From Deferribacteres bacterium (GTDB lineage Bacteria > Thermosulfidibacterota > Thermosulfidibacteria > Thermosulfidibacterales > Thermosulfidibacteraceae), in the NCBI GenBank assembly GCA_013153205.1, contig JAADEW010000099.1, positions 1-23,929 of the forward strand: a stretch of 23,929 nucleotides of DNA, given 5' to 3'. A program made the translations under genes and the position numbers. The notes beneath the pieces were generated by a model. It worked only from the letters and a program-made list of their open reading frames with translations, had not been told where the DNA came from and did not search any database. This document shows, piece by piece, positions 8,087 to 17,068 of this stretch. Within the stretch, counting starts at the first letter, position 1; the number at the start of each line of letters is the position of its first letter.

Positions 8087-8945
8087 CCTGAACAATCCCT
8101 CCCGTCAGTTTTTTCACTCTATCTACCACTGCATCTATTATCCAATCTGGCGTAGATGCTCCAGCAGTTATCCCTATCATCTTTTTATCAAAAAACCAAG
8201 ACACATCAAGCTCATCAGGAACTTCAATGTGATAAGCCTTCACCCCGCAGTCGGAAGCTATCTCAACCAACCTTTTGGTATTGGCGCTGTTTTTGCCGCC
8301 TACCACGATTAAAACCTCTACCTTAGCCGCCATGTTTTTACACTCAAGCTGTCTCTCGGCAGTTGATTGGCATACTGTATTAAAAACTCTAAGCTCAGTA
8401 AAGTCCTCACACCCTTTCATTATCCTGCTTACGGCATCAAAAAAATCGGAAAGTATCTGGGTGGTCTGAGAAACCACCCCTATCTTCTTCGCACCTTCAG
8501 GTATGTCTTTATAAATGAAAGCCTTACCCTCACCGTAAGAGAGAAGAGCCTTAACCTCGGGATGCTCCGCCTCTCCCACCACAGCCACCAGATAGCCTTT
8601 CTTCACCAGATTAGAGACAATCTCCTGAGCTTTCTTCACAAAGGGGCAGGTGGCATCAATAATTCTCACCCCTTTATCTCTGAGCTTCCTCAGGTCATCA
8701 AGTGGAATGCCGTGAGACCTTATCACCACCGTGGCACCGTGCGGCACTTCCTCCAAAGAAGAGAGCACCCTGATTCCGTTCTCCTCAAGAAGAGAGACGA
8801 CCTGCGGGTTGTGAATGAGGGGGCCTATTGTGTAAACCTCCTTCCACTTTTCCGAAGCGTCAAAGGCTATCTGAACGGCTCTCTTTACCCCGAAACAGAA
8901 ACCGGCTTTGGACGCAACACATATCACGACGCCATCTCTTTCCAC
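8061..8945 (-). CDS. ispH: 4-Hydroxy-3-methylbut-2-enyl diphosphate reductase IspH (LytB)
   Basis: IspH is the last enzyme of the MEP isoprenoid pathway, reducing HMBPP to IPP and DMAPP with a [4Fe-4S] cluster. The three cluster ligands are visible: C17 in AGFCFGVKRA, C100 in DATCPFV and C192 in NTVCQSTAERQ. The catalytic Glu is E127 within GEAEHPEV, and SHGIP lies at 77-81. The start is not certain: GTG 8945 gives 294 residues, while GTG 8927 gives a terminus closer to the family norm and a GTGA overlap with the upstream stop. No ATG is available in frame. It is directly followed by rpsA with overlapping ends, an order that in some clostridia is a gene fusion. Confidence 0.95.
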   Translation of the reverse strand: MERDGVVICVASKAGFCFGVKRAVQIAFDASEKWKEVYTIGPLIHNPQVVSLLEENGIRVLSSLEEVPHGATVVIRSHGIPLDDLRKLRDKGVRIIDATCPFVKKAQEIVSNLVKKGYLVAVVGEAEHPEVKALLSYGEGKAFIYKDIPEGAKKIGVVSQTTQILSDFFDAVSRIMKGCEDFTELRVFNTVCQSTAERQLECKNMAAKVEVLIVVGGKNSANTKRLVEIASDCGVKAYHIEVPDELDVSWFFDKKMIGITAGASTPDWIIDAVVDRVKKLTGGIVQDGRVQRDE

Positions 8946-10078
8946 AGCTCACCCCTCATCTTTTCCTGTTTATGCCAGTAACCGTCAAGCAGGCCTTCTC
9001 TCTCAAGCTCGTGAAGCCTTGCTCTCAACCACCTTGGTATAGGTGCCGGCTCAGCCCTCTCAAGGGGCGTTCCCGGAAGGGGGATAAAAGTGTGTGCGTG
9101 TATGGAGACGAAGTGATTTGAGACGAGATACTCTATGAAATCAAGGGTTTCTCTCTGTTCATCATGAGATTCCCCCGGAAAGCCAAATATGAAGTCCAGA
9201 ACCACTTTAAACCCAAAACGGTTCAGAACCTCAACGGCTTTCACCACATCCTTTACGGTATGTCCCCGCCTCAGTCCGGCAAGCCTTCTGTCAGAACCGC
9301 TCTGAGCACCCACCACCACTTTTCTGTTGCTGCAGAAATCACTCATAAGCCGTGCCGCATCAACGGTTACAGACTCAGGCCTTACCTCTGAGGGAAAGGA
9401 ACCGAAGTAAATCTCGTCAATACCACAACCAGCTATACCCTCAAAAAGCCTCTTCAGAGCTTTAACATTCGGCGTTACCCCGTCATAAGACATGTAGCTC
9501 AAAGCATTCGGGGCAATAAACCTCATAAACTTTCTGCCGCGCCCGGCTAAAATCCGCGCTTCACGAAGGACCGAAGCCACGCTTCTGTGCTTCACTCCGG
9601 CAAAAAGCCTCGGCACCTGACAGAAAGCGCATCTGTGAACACACCCACGCACTATCTCAACGGGAGCCGTATATGGACAGCCTTCCAAGGTGTAGTCCAG
9701 AAAGGAACAGGAACGCTTATATATCCTCTCGAGCCTTCCCCTGACAAAGTCGCTAACAAGCGAAAGAACAGCCCATTCCCCCTCGCCCACAACCACCGCG
9801 TCAAATCCCATACCGAGGGTTTCGTAAGGCTTTGCCGTGGGATGAGCTCCCCCGGCAATCAGAACCCTGCAGTTTGAACGCACCTCCCTCACCTCTTTTC
9901 TGACCCACGAGACATCGGGGCTCATAAAGGAGTAGAAAAGCACATCGTAAAAGGAGCTCTTTATCCCGGCCAAATCTACCACTGAAATCTCCACACCGCT
10001 TAACCTTTCCCTCATCACAGATATGAGGGGAACTAAGCTGTATCTGTTCCGCTTGGTAAGCCTAAACGCTACCCTCAT
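8924..10078 (-). CDS. B12-binding-like / radical SAM protein, MJ_1487-like family
   Basis: Residues 1-115 resemble a reduced cobalamin-binding Rossmann domain (VLIAGGAHPTAKPYETLGMG, then FDAVVVGEGE) without an evident DxHxxG cobalamin-ligand motif. A radical SAM domain follows with the CX3CX2C cluster motif CVHRCAFC at 146-153, and later GFPGESHDE. Closest in feel is a family mainly known from methanogens (MJ_1487-like, TIGR04013), whose function I do not know. I chose ATG 10078 because the polypeptide from there begins MRVAFRLTKRNRYS and the extra 25 residues upstream are an out-of-frame reading of the previous gene. The ribosome binding site is poor. It overlaps the metallo-hydrolase gene by 17 bases and ispH by 22. 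Confidence 0.75.
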   Translation of the reverse strand: MRVAFRLTKRNRYSLVPLISVMRERLSGVEISVVDLAGIKSSFYDVLFYSFMSPDVSWVRKEVREVRSNCRVLIAGGAHPTAKPYETLGMGFDAVVVGEGEWAVLSLVSDFVRGRLERIYKRSCSFLDYTLEGCPYTAPVEIVRGCVHRCAFCQVPRLFAGVKHRSVASVLREARILAGRGRKFMRFIAPNALSYMSYDGVTPNVKALKRLFEGIAGCGIDEIYFGSFPSEVRPESVTVDAARLMSDFCSNRKVVVGAQSGSDRRLAGLRRGHTVKDVVKAVEVLNRFGFKVVLDFIFGFPGESHDEQRETLDFIEYLVSNHFVSIHAHTFIPLPGTPLERAEPAPIPRWLRARLHELEREGLLDGYWHKQEKMRGELWKEMAS

Positions 10079-10913
10079 GGCTCCACAAGAGCTTTCTCTT
10101 TGCTTCAAGAAGCCTTTCTTCTTCACCCATAAACTCAGCGGCGGTAACCACACATTCGTTCAAAAACAAATCTTTCACATCACTTCTGTAAGAGGAGCTT
10201 CTCGTTATGTGGTGGTCCAGAATCAAAAATTGAGGTCTCAGCTCATCAACCACAGCCTTCATGCTGTTTAAGGCGCTGTCCACAGCCTCTTTAGAAAAGC
10301 TTCTTTCCCCCAAATACGTTGGGGGACCGTCCATAAATATGACATCCGGTTTAGCGGAAAGTATGAAGTCAAGTTGCTCCTTCGAAGGTGCCCCCTGAAT
10401 GTCAGAGGTGTATAGAAACCTGAAATCCTCCTCCACAAGCACCTGAAACACACACCCAAGCCTCTTCCCTTCACCGTGAGGCAGGGCTTCGGAAAAACGG
10501 ATTCTGGCTGTTCCGAGGGTTATCTCTTTCCCCTCTGCCACGTTTATCTCCCCTGCCTTATCCGCAATGCCCTTGATAAGAAGCCTCGCCCTCTTTCTCT
10601 GGTTGAAGTTTATGTTGTTTTCAGGGTCCTTTATGAACAGCACCTTACCCCTGTATATCTCAAAGTCCTCCGGGTCGTAGTGGTCGTGATGATAGTGGGT
10701 TATCACGATAACATCGCTTTCAAGGGCCTTTTTTCTAATCAATTCTTTAAGGTGTTTCAGCCTTTCAAACTCTTTTCTGTGAGGGGGAAGACCGTATCTC
10801 TTAGGTCCGAGAGCCGCTCCCGGGTCTATCAAAATTTTATGGCCACCTGCCTCAACCCAGGTGGCCATGCTTCTAACGCCCAAACTGTCCGTTGCGAGTA
10901 TCTCTACCTTCAA
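10062..10913 (-). CDS. Metallo-beta-lactamase-fold hydrolase, COG2248/UPF0282-like
   Basis: The metal-binding signature HYHHDH is at residues 73-78. Other probable ligands are H146 (ALPHGEG), D171 (YTSDIQG) and the D233-H234-H235 cluster near the C-terminus. The N-terminus MKVEILATDSLGVRSMATWV and the ILIDPGAALGPKRYGLPP segment match a family of predicted hydrolases that is largely archaeal; its substrate is unknown to me. The length of 283 residues is normal for such proteins. The start is TTG 10913, overlapping the purD stop as TTGA, with AGGAGG about 11 bases upstream. It is coupled to the radical SAM gene, which suggests joint expression and possibly a shared pathway. Confidence 0.8.
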   Translation of the reverse strand: MKVEILATDSLGVRSMATWVEAGGHKILIDPGAALGPKRYGLPPHRKEFERLKHLKELIRKKALESDVIVITHYHHDHYDPEDFEIYRGKVLFIKDPENNINFNQRKRARLLIKGIADKAGEINVAEGKEITLGTARIRFSEALPHGEGKRLGCVFQVLVEEDFRFLYTSDIQGAPSKEQLDFILSAKPDVIFMDGPPTYLGERSFSKEAVDSALNSMKAVVDELRPQFLILDHHITRSSSYRSDVKDLFLNECVVTAAEFMGEEERLLEAKRKLLWSHEGSV

Positions 10914-12196
10914 ATGAGGCCAAGCCTCCTCAACGCCTTTTTAGCTATATCCTTTCTGTAGTGCACCCCTTCCCAGCTTATTTTGGAAACCGCCTCGTAA
11001 GCCCTGTCAACCGCCTCTTTTATATCCTTACCCAAAGCGGTAACTCCCAGAACCCTGCCGCCGTTGGTTACGAACTTGCCGTCAACCTTTTTGGTTCCCG
11101 CATGGAAAACCTTCACCCTTTCCATCTTCGCAACTTCGTCAAGTCCGTGAATCTCTTTTCCCTTCTCGTATTTGCCGGGATAACCACCGGAAGCCATCAC
11201 CACACACACAGCCGCATCGTCAAGATACTCTATCTCGCATGAATCCAGGGTGCCGTTTATGGAAGCGAGAAGGGCATCGACCAAATCGCTCTTCATCCTC
11301 ATGAGAATAGGCTGAGCCTCCGGGTCGCCAAACCTCACGTTATATTCCAGCACCCGGGGATACTTATCGTCCTCAATCATGAGCCCCACATAAAGCACTC
11401 CCTTGAAAGGAATGCCCCTTTCAGCCATTCCCTCTATGGTGGGGATAACAATCTCGTTCATGGCCTTGTCGTGAATATACTCTGTCACAACAGGCGCCGG
11501 GGAATAAGCGCCCATACCCCCGGTGTTCGGGCCCTCGTCGTTGTCGTAAACCGGTTTATGGTCCTGAGAGGATGCAAGAGGCACCACATTCTTCCCGTCA
11601 GTTATCACGATAAAGGACGCCTCCTCTCCCCTGAGGAAGTCCTCCACCACAATCCTGTCTCCAGCCTCCCCGAAGATTCTGTCCACCATTATGGCATCAA
11701 CCGCTCTTTTCGCCTCATCAACGCTTTTGCAGACTATACTGCCCTTCCCCGCGGCAAGTCCGTCAGCTTTAACCACTATGGGAGCGCCCTTTTTCTCTAT
11801 GTATTTTTTTGCCTCTTCAGGGTCTTCAAACACCTCAAAATCCGCAGTGGGAATGCCCATCTCCCTCATGAAATTTTTGGCATAAGCCTTGCTCCCCTCA
11901 AGCTGAGCCGCCGCCTTTGAAGGGCCAAATATGGTAAGCCCTGCCTCCTCAAATAAATCAACGATACCCCTCACCAGCGGCTCTTCAGGTCCCACCACGG
12001 TAAGGTCAATCCCCTCCTTTACGGCAAAATCCCTTAAAGCCTCCAAATCGTTTGCCGGAATATCCACGCAGGTAGCCTCCTCGCATATTCCACCGTTTCC
12101 GGGCGCCGCATAAACCGCATCAACCTTAGGGCTCTGTGCAATTTTCCAGACGAGAGCATGCTCTCTGCCACCCTGACCTACAACCAGCACCTTCAT
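10910..12196 (-). CDS. purD: Phosphoribosylamine-glycine ligase PurD
   Basis: PurD joins 5-phosphoribosylamine with glycine, using ATP, in the second step of purine synthesis. It has the N-terminal VLVVGQGGREHALVWKI, followed by an ATP-grasp fold with ADGLAAGKGSIVC, the DHKPVYDNDEGPNTGGMGAYSP segment and YNVRFGDPEAQPIL. At 428 residues it has the family's standard length. ATG 12196 has GGAGG six bases upstream and follows the alaS stop after only two bases. No other purine gene is in the window, so it is separated from its pathway partners. Confidence 0.97.
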   Translation of the reverse strand: MKVLVVGQGGREHALVWKIAQSPKVDAVYAAPGNGGICEEATCVDIPANDLEALRDFAVKEGIDLTVVGPEEPLVRGIVDLFEEAGLTIFGPSKAAAQLEGSKAYAKNFMREMGIPTADFEVFEDPEEAKKYIEKKGAPIVVKADGLAAGKGSIVCKSVDEAKRAVDAIMVDRIFGEAGDRIVVEDFLRGEEASFIVITDGKNVVPLASSQDHKPVYDNDEGPNTGGMGAYSPAPVVTEYIHDKAMNEIVIPTIEGMAERGIPFKGVLYVGLMIEDDKYPRVLEYNVRFGDPEAQPILMRMKSDLVDALLASINGTLDSCEIEYLDDAAVCVVMASGGYPGKYEKGKEIHGLDEVAKMERVKVFHAGTKKVDGKFVTNGGRVLGVTALGKDIKEAVDRAYEAVSKISWEGVHYRKDIAKKALRRLGLI

Positions 12197-12198
12197 AT

Positions 12199-14832
12199 CT
12201 ATCCTCCCACAATCTCCATAAATTTCTTAACGGCATCGTCTATCTTTTCCTTGTTCCTGCCGCCGGCCTGAGCCATGTCCGCTCTTCCGCCTCCGCCGCC
12301 GCCTACAACTTTCGCAACCTCCTTCACAATCCGGGAAGCGTTAAACTTATCGGTCAGGTCATCCGTCACTCCAACCACCATGGAAACCCCGGATGCACCG
12401 CGGGACACAAGGAGTATCACCCCGGAACCTACCTTCTTCTTTAACTGGTCCACGAGGTCCCTCAACGCACCCATGTCAAAGTCGTCAACCACACCGTAAA
12501 CCACGCGGTATCCGTCCTTCTCCACGGCATTTTTCATAATCTCGGACAGCACATCCGAAGCGGAAACGGTCCTTGCCTTCTCAAGCTCCTTCTCCAGCTC
12601 TTTTATCCTCTTCTGCAGTCTGGTTATCTTCTCCGCCTCTTCTCCTTCCTTAGCCCTGAGAAGCTCGTCTATCTCCTTAAGTATGCGCTCCTTTTTCAAG
12701 AGATACTCGTAAACCCTGTCCCTTGCCACCGCCTCAATCCTCCTGACACCGGAGGAAACCCCGCCTTCATGGGTGATTTTGAACATTCCGATATCGCCGG
12801 TTCTCTTTACATGGGTGCCGCCGCACAGCTCTATACTGAAGTCACCGATTTTTATCACCCTCACCTCTTCCCCATACTTTTCCCCGAAAAGAGCCATAGC
12901 TCCCATTTTCAGGGCTTCGTCTATGTGGGTGATTATCTTATAGACCTCATGGTTCTCCCATATCTTCTGGTTCACAAGCCTTTCTATCTTCTCTATCTGC
13001 TCAGGAGAAAGCGCGGAGAAGTGGGTGAAGTCAAACCTGAGCCTCTCAGGCGCAACCAGAGAACCTGCCTGTTTAACATGGGGACCCAGAACCTCCCTCA
13101 AAGCCCAGTGAAGAAGATGTGTTGCGGTGTGATGGGCTTCGGTAGTTCTTCTCCTTTCGGAATCTATCTGGGCAACGACCTTATCCCCTTTTCTTATCAG
13201 CCCTCTCTTCACCCTGCCTCTGTGCACGAACAGCTCGCCGTCAGGCTTCTGTGTATCAGCCACCTCAAAAAGCCCGCCTTCACTCTTTATAACGCCGGTA
13301 TCTCCAACCTGACCTCCCGACTCTCCGTAGAAAGGTGTCTCCGAAAGGAAGACCTCTCCCTCTTCCCCCTCTTTCAGCTCGTCAACAAGCCTTCCTTCCT
13401 TGACGAGAGCCACCACCTCTGTGGTGAGGGAATCCGTATCATACCCTTTGAATACCGTTGGCCCTACAGCTTCCTTTATCTCCTTGTAAACCTCAGGAAC
13501 ATCCTCCTCTCCAGAGCCAACCCAGGAAGCCCGTGCCCTTTCCCTCTGAGCCTCCATCTCCCTTTCAAAGCCCTCAAGGTCAAGGATAAGCCCCTCCTCG
13601 TCGGCAACGTCCTGAACCAAATCAAGGGGGAAACCATAAGTATCGTAAAGCCTGAAAAGGCTTTTTCCGTCTATAACCTTTCCTCCCTCTGCCCTCACCC
13701 TCTCCAGAATCTCGTCAAGAACCCTCATGCCCTGCTCAAGGGTATGGGAAAACCTCTCCTCTTCGGCTTTCGTCACCTGAGCGATGAAGTCCCGTGCGTC
13801 AATCAGCTCTGGATAAACATCTCCCATCTTATCCACCACAACTCCGGTTACACGGTAGAGGAATGGCCTGTCCAGACCGAGAAGCCTTCCGTGTCTTGCC
13901 GCCCTTCTGATTATCCTCCTCAGAACATATCCCCTCCCCTCGTTGGAAGGCAGAAGCCCGTCGGCAAGGAGGAAAGCCACAGCCCTTGAATGGTCCGCTA
14001 TCACCCTAACGGACACATCTTTTTTCTCATCCCTGCCGTATTCGGTTCCCGAGATGTCGCAGATGTAATCTATGATGGGTGCAAAGAGGTCTGTGTCAAA
14101 GTTGCTCCTTTTACCCTGCAAAACGGCAACAAGCCTTTCAAGCCCCATACCGGTATCTATACTGGGTCTGGGAAGCGGCTCCAGTGTGCCGTCCTCTCTG
14201 CGGTTAAACTGCATAAAGACGAGATTCCACAGCTCCAGAAATCTATCACAATCGCAGGTGTCTATCCCGCAGTTGGGACCACAGGACATCTCCTCGCCCT
14301 GGTCTATTATAATCTCCGAGCAGGGACCACACGGACCGGTGTCTCCCATTGCCCAGAAGTTATCCTTCTCCCCCATTCTAACGATTCTCTCAGCAGGAAA
14401 GCCCACCTCTTTAGTCCATATCTCAAAAGCCTCATCGTCGTCTCTAAAAATGGTCACCCAGAGCCTATCCTTGGGAAGCTTATATACCTCCGTGAGGAGC
14501 TCCCAGGCAAAGAGTATAGCCTCCCTCTTAAAGTAATCTCCGAAGGAGAAGTTGCCCAGCATCTCAAAGAAGGTGTGATGTCTTGCCGTCTTTCCCACAT
14601 TCTCAAGGTCGTTGTGCTTACCTCCCGCTCTCATGCACTTCTGACAGGATGTGGCTCTGGTGTAAGGCCTTTTCTCTTTTCCGAGAAAAACGTTCTTAAA
14701 CTGAACCATACCGGCGTTTGTGAATAGAAGGGTCGGGTCGCCGTGGGGTATAAGAGAAGAGCTCTTAACCCTCACATGCCCCTTCTTCTCAAAAAAGTCA
14801 AGAAAGGTTTCTCTAACGGTTTTAGAGTCCAT
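12199..14832 (-). CDS. alaS: Alanyl-tRNA synthetase AlaS
   Basis: AlaRS charges tRNA-Ala and removes mischarged Ser and Gly. All parts are present in 877 residues: the class II catalytic core (LLFTNAGMVQFKNVFLG, TSCQKCMRAGGKHND), the tRNA-recognition region, the editing domain with HHTATHLLH and CGGTHV, a coiled-coil segment (about 715-750) and the C-Ala domain ending in GGGGGGRADMAQAGG. The insertion before DRFLELWNLVFMQ is rich in Cys (CGPC, then CGPNCGIDTCDC), possibly a metal site. An AlaRS-specific G3:U70 pair occurs in the tRNA-Ala gene 2.8 kb upstream. It starts 10 bases after pilT. Confidence 0.97.
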   Translation of the reverse strand: MDSKTVRETFLDFFEKKGHVRVKSSSLIPHGDPTLLFTNAGMVQFKNVFLGKEKRPYTRATSCQKCMRAGGKHNDLENVGKTARHHTFFEMLGNFSFGDYFKREAILFAWELLTEVYKLPKDRLWVTIFRDDDEAFEIWTKEVGFPAERIVRMGEKDNFWAMGDTGPCGPCSEIIIDQGEEMSCGPNCGIDTCDCDRFLELWNLVFMQFNRREDGTLEPLPRPSIDTGMGLERLVAVLQGKRSNFDTDLFAPIIDYICDISGTEYGRDEKKDVSVRVIADHSRAVAFLLADGLLPSNEGRGYVLRRIIRRAARHGRLLGLDRPFLYRVTGVVVDKMGDVYPELIDARDFIAQVTKAEEERFSHTLEQGMRVLDEILERVRAEGGKVIDGKSLFRLYDTYGFPLDLVQDVADEEGLILDLEGFEREMEAQRERARASWVGSGEEDVPEVYKEIKEAVGPTVFKGYDTDSLTTEVVALVKEGRLVDELKEGEEGEVFLSETPFYGESGGQVGDTGVIKSEGGLFEVADTQKPDGELFVHRGRVKRGLIRKGDKVVAQIDSERRRTTEAHHTATHLLHWALREVLGPHVKQAGSLVAPERLRFDFTHFSALSPEQIEKIERLVNQKIWENHEVYKIITHIDEALKMGAMALFGEKYGEEVRVIKIGDFSIELCGGTHVKRTGDIGMFKITHEGGVSSGVRRIEAVARDRVYEYLLKKERILKEIDELLRAKEGEEAEKITRLQKRIKELEKELEKARTVSASDVLSEIMKNAVEKDGYRVVYGVVDDFDMGALRDLVDQLKKKVGSGVILLVSRGASGVSMVVGVTDDLTDKFNASRIVKEVAKVVGGGGGGRADMAQAGGRNKEKIDDAVKKFMEIVGG

Positions 14833-14842
14833 GCTCTACCCC

Positions 14843-16024
14843 TCACTCAAGGAGATGTTTTTTAATGTCCACTTTCTCTTTAGGCTTTTTTTCAGACTCT
14901 TCCTCCTCCTTGGAGAAAAACTCCATCATAGCCATCTCAGCAGAGGAAAGTATCCCTTTGACCTTCAGCTTGAAGTCATCGGGATTCGTGGCGTTCGCCA
15001 CCGCCTCCTCATAGCTTATAAGTCCGTTCACATAGAGGTCGTAAAGGGACTGGTCAAAGGTCTGGGTACCGTAAACGGCCTTGCCCTGCTCTATAAGAGG
15101 CTTCATGTCGTGGAACTTCTCTATGTTGAGGATACACTCCCTTATGGCAGGTGTGTTTATCATTATCTCACAGGCAGGAACTCTGCCTCCACCTATTTTG
15201 GGCAGAAGCTTCATGGATATAATTGCCCTCAACACAGAGGAAAGCTGAACCCTTATCTCCTCCTGCTCGTTAGGGGGGAAAACGCTTATTATTCGGTTAA
15301 CGGTTTCAGGAGCGTCAAGGGTGTGAAGGGTGGAGAAGACCAGATGACCGGTTTCGGCAGCGAGAAGAGCCGTTTTTATGGTCTCAAGGTCACGCATCTC
15401 ACCCACCATTATCACATCGGGGTCCTGCCTCAAAGCGGCTCTCAACGCCGTTAGAAAATCGCTGAAGTCGTCTCCCAGCTCCCTCTGGGAGATTATGCTT
15501 TTGTCGTCTTTGAGCAGGTATTCTATAGGGTCTTCTATGGTTATGATATTCGCCGCACGGTTTCTGTTTATGTGCTGAAGCATAGCCGCAAGGGTGGTTG
15601 ACTTTCCGGAACCCGTCACACCTGTAACCAGAATCAACCCGTTTCTTTCAAGGGCAAGGTCCCTGATGACAGGGGGAAGATTCAGCGTATCAAACTCCGG
15701 GACCTCAAAGGGAATGTATCTCATGGCTATGGCGTATGTTCCTCTCTGTAGATAAACGTTCACCCTGAACCTTCCCACGCCGGGCACGCCCCAGCCAAAG
15801 TCAACAGACCCTTTTTCCTCAAGCTCAAGTCTTTTCTTGGGATAGACCATATTTTCAACCCACTTAAGGGTCTGGTCCGCCTTTATTAAAGGGAATTCCG
15901 TCTGTCTGCACAGCTCACCATCCAGCCTGAAAACCGGATAATTACCCGGTTTCAGATGGACGTCTGACGCCTTCTTTTCAACTGACTTTTCCAAAATCTC
16001 TTTCAAAAGCTTATCTTCAACCAT
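14843..16024 (-). CDS. pilT: Type IV pilus retraction ATPase PilT
   Basis: A hexameric secretion-superfamily ATPase that powers pilus retraction at the inner face of the cytoplasmic membrane. It shows SDVHL (20-24), the Walker A motif GVTGSGKST (135-143), an Asp box EDPIEYL (164-170), the Walker B region DPDVIMVGEMRD (201-212) and the His box TGHLVFSTLHT (225-235). The PilT-specific C-terminal AIRxLIRE motif is altered to AIRECILN (293-300). A charged tail of about 20 residues ends the protein. At 393 residues it is somewhat longer than most PilT. It overlaps recA by eight bases. No other pilus genes are nearby. Confidence 0.93.
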   Translation of the reverse strand: MVEDKLLKEILEKSVEKKASDVHLKPGNYPVFRLDGELCRQTEFPLIKADQTLKWVENMVYPKKRLELEEKGSVDFGWGVPGVGRFRVNVYLQRGTYAIAMRYIPFEVPEFDTLNLPPVIRDLALERNGLILVTGVTGSGKSTTLAAMLQHINRNRAANIITIEDPIEYLLKDDKSIISQRELGDDFSDFLTALRAALRQDPDVIMVGEMRDLETIKTALLAAETGHLVFSTLHTLDAPETVNRIISVFPPNEQEEIRVQLSSVLRAIISMKLLPKIGGGRVPACEIMINTPAIRECILNIEKFHDMKPLIEQGKAVYGTQTFDQSLYDLYVNGLISYEEAVANATNPDDFKLKVKGILSSAEMAMMEFFSKEEEESEKKPKEKVDIKKHLLE

Positions 16025-17036
16025 CGTTTACCTCTTCCCTCAAAAGTCCCGCTTTTTTCAGAATCAAAGTCTCAAGCTCTTTTGCCACCTCAGGATTCTC
16101 TTTAAGAAAGGCTATGGCATTCTCCCTGCCCTGTCCAAGCCTCACATCCCCGTAAGAGAACCACGAACCGCTCTTTGCAACCAACCCCATGGAAAGGGCA
16201 AGGTCAAGAATACAGCCTTCGTGGGATATTCCCTCCCCGTAAATAATGTCAAACTCCGCTTCCTTAAAAGGCGGCGCGAGCTTGTTCTTAACCACCCTCA
16301 CCTTCGCCCTTATACCGTAGCTCTCACCCTGCTTATTTTTAAGGGTGAGTATCCTTCTTATATCCATACGCACCGACGCGTAAAACTTCAAAGCCATACC
16401 GCCTGTTGTGGTTTCTCCTCCTCCAAAGGAAAACCCGCCTATAGTCTTTCTCACCTGATTGATGAATATCAAAGCCGTATTTGACTTGCTCACCACCCCG
16501 GTAAGCTTCCTCAAAGCCTGAGACATAAGCCGCGCCTGCAGACCCACATGGGCATCGCCCATGTCTCCCTCAAGCTCCGCCCGGGGCACGAGAGCCGCAA
16601 CGGAATCTATAACAATCACATCAACGGCACCACTTCTCACAAGGCTTTCAGCTATCTCCAGAGCCTGCTCTCCCGTGTCCGGCTGAGAGACCAAGAGGTT
16701 GTCGGTGTCAACCCCTATCCTCTGGGCGTAAACCGGGTCAAGGGCATGTTCGGCGTCTATAAAAGCGGCTACCCCACCCAGTTTTTGAGCCTGAGATATG
16801 ACGGAAAGGGCAAGGGTGGTCTTTCCGCTTGCCTCAGGACCGAATATCTCGCTTATCCTTCCTCTGGGCACTCCGCCTATGCCCAAAGCTATGTCCAGAG
16901 TCAAAGCACCGGTGGGTATAGCTCTAACATCAAGCAGGGCTTCTTTCTCTCCAAGCTTCATTATAGAGCCTTTCCCGAACTGGCGTTCTATCTGATTTAT
17001 AGCGGCTTCCAGGACCTTTTCTCTTTCCTTATCCAT
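16017..17036 (-). CDS. recA: Recombinase RecA
   Basis: RecA forms filaments on single-stranded DNA and drives homologous recombination. At 339 residues it is typical. Walker A GPEASGKT lies at 66-73, VIVIDSVAALVPRAELEG is the Walker B and adjacent region, and INQVRKTIGGFSFGGGETTTGG covers the conserved DNA-binding loop. ATG 17036 has GGAGG eight bases upstream. It is the first gene of a 16-gene co-directional run, behind a recognisable promoter. No recX or lexA is next to it, and I see no obvious LexA box of the well-known types. Confidence 0.98.
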   Translation of the reverse strand: MDKEREKVLEAAINQIERQFGKGSIMKLGEKEALLDVRAIPTGALTLDIALGIGGVPRGRISEIFGPEASGKTTLALSVISQAQKLGGVAAFIDAEHALDPVYAQRIGVDTDNLLVSQPDTGEQALEIAESLVRSGAVDVIVIDSVAALVPRAELEGDMGDAHVGLQARLMSQALRKLTGVVSKSNTALIFINQVRKTIGGFSFGGGETTTGGMALKFYASVRMDIRRILTLKNKQGESYGIRAKVRVVKNKLAPPFKEAEFDIIYGEGISHEGCILDLALSMGLVAKSGSWFSYGDVRLGQGRENAIAFLKENPEVAKELETLILKKAGLLREEVNDG

Positions 17037-17068
17037 AAAGAGAACCTCCAGTTTAAGGATTTATAACA

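Noticed and set aside
12769..14727. Long plus-strand open frames opposite alaS (406 and 245 codons)
   Set aside because: Shadow frames of alaS; the translated sequences are Leu/Pro/His rich without family features.
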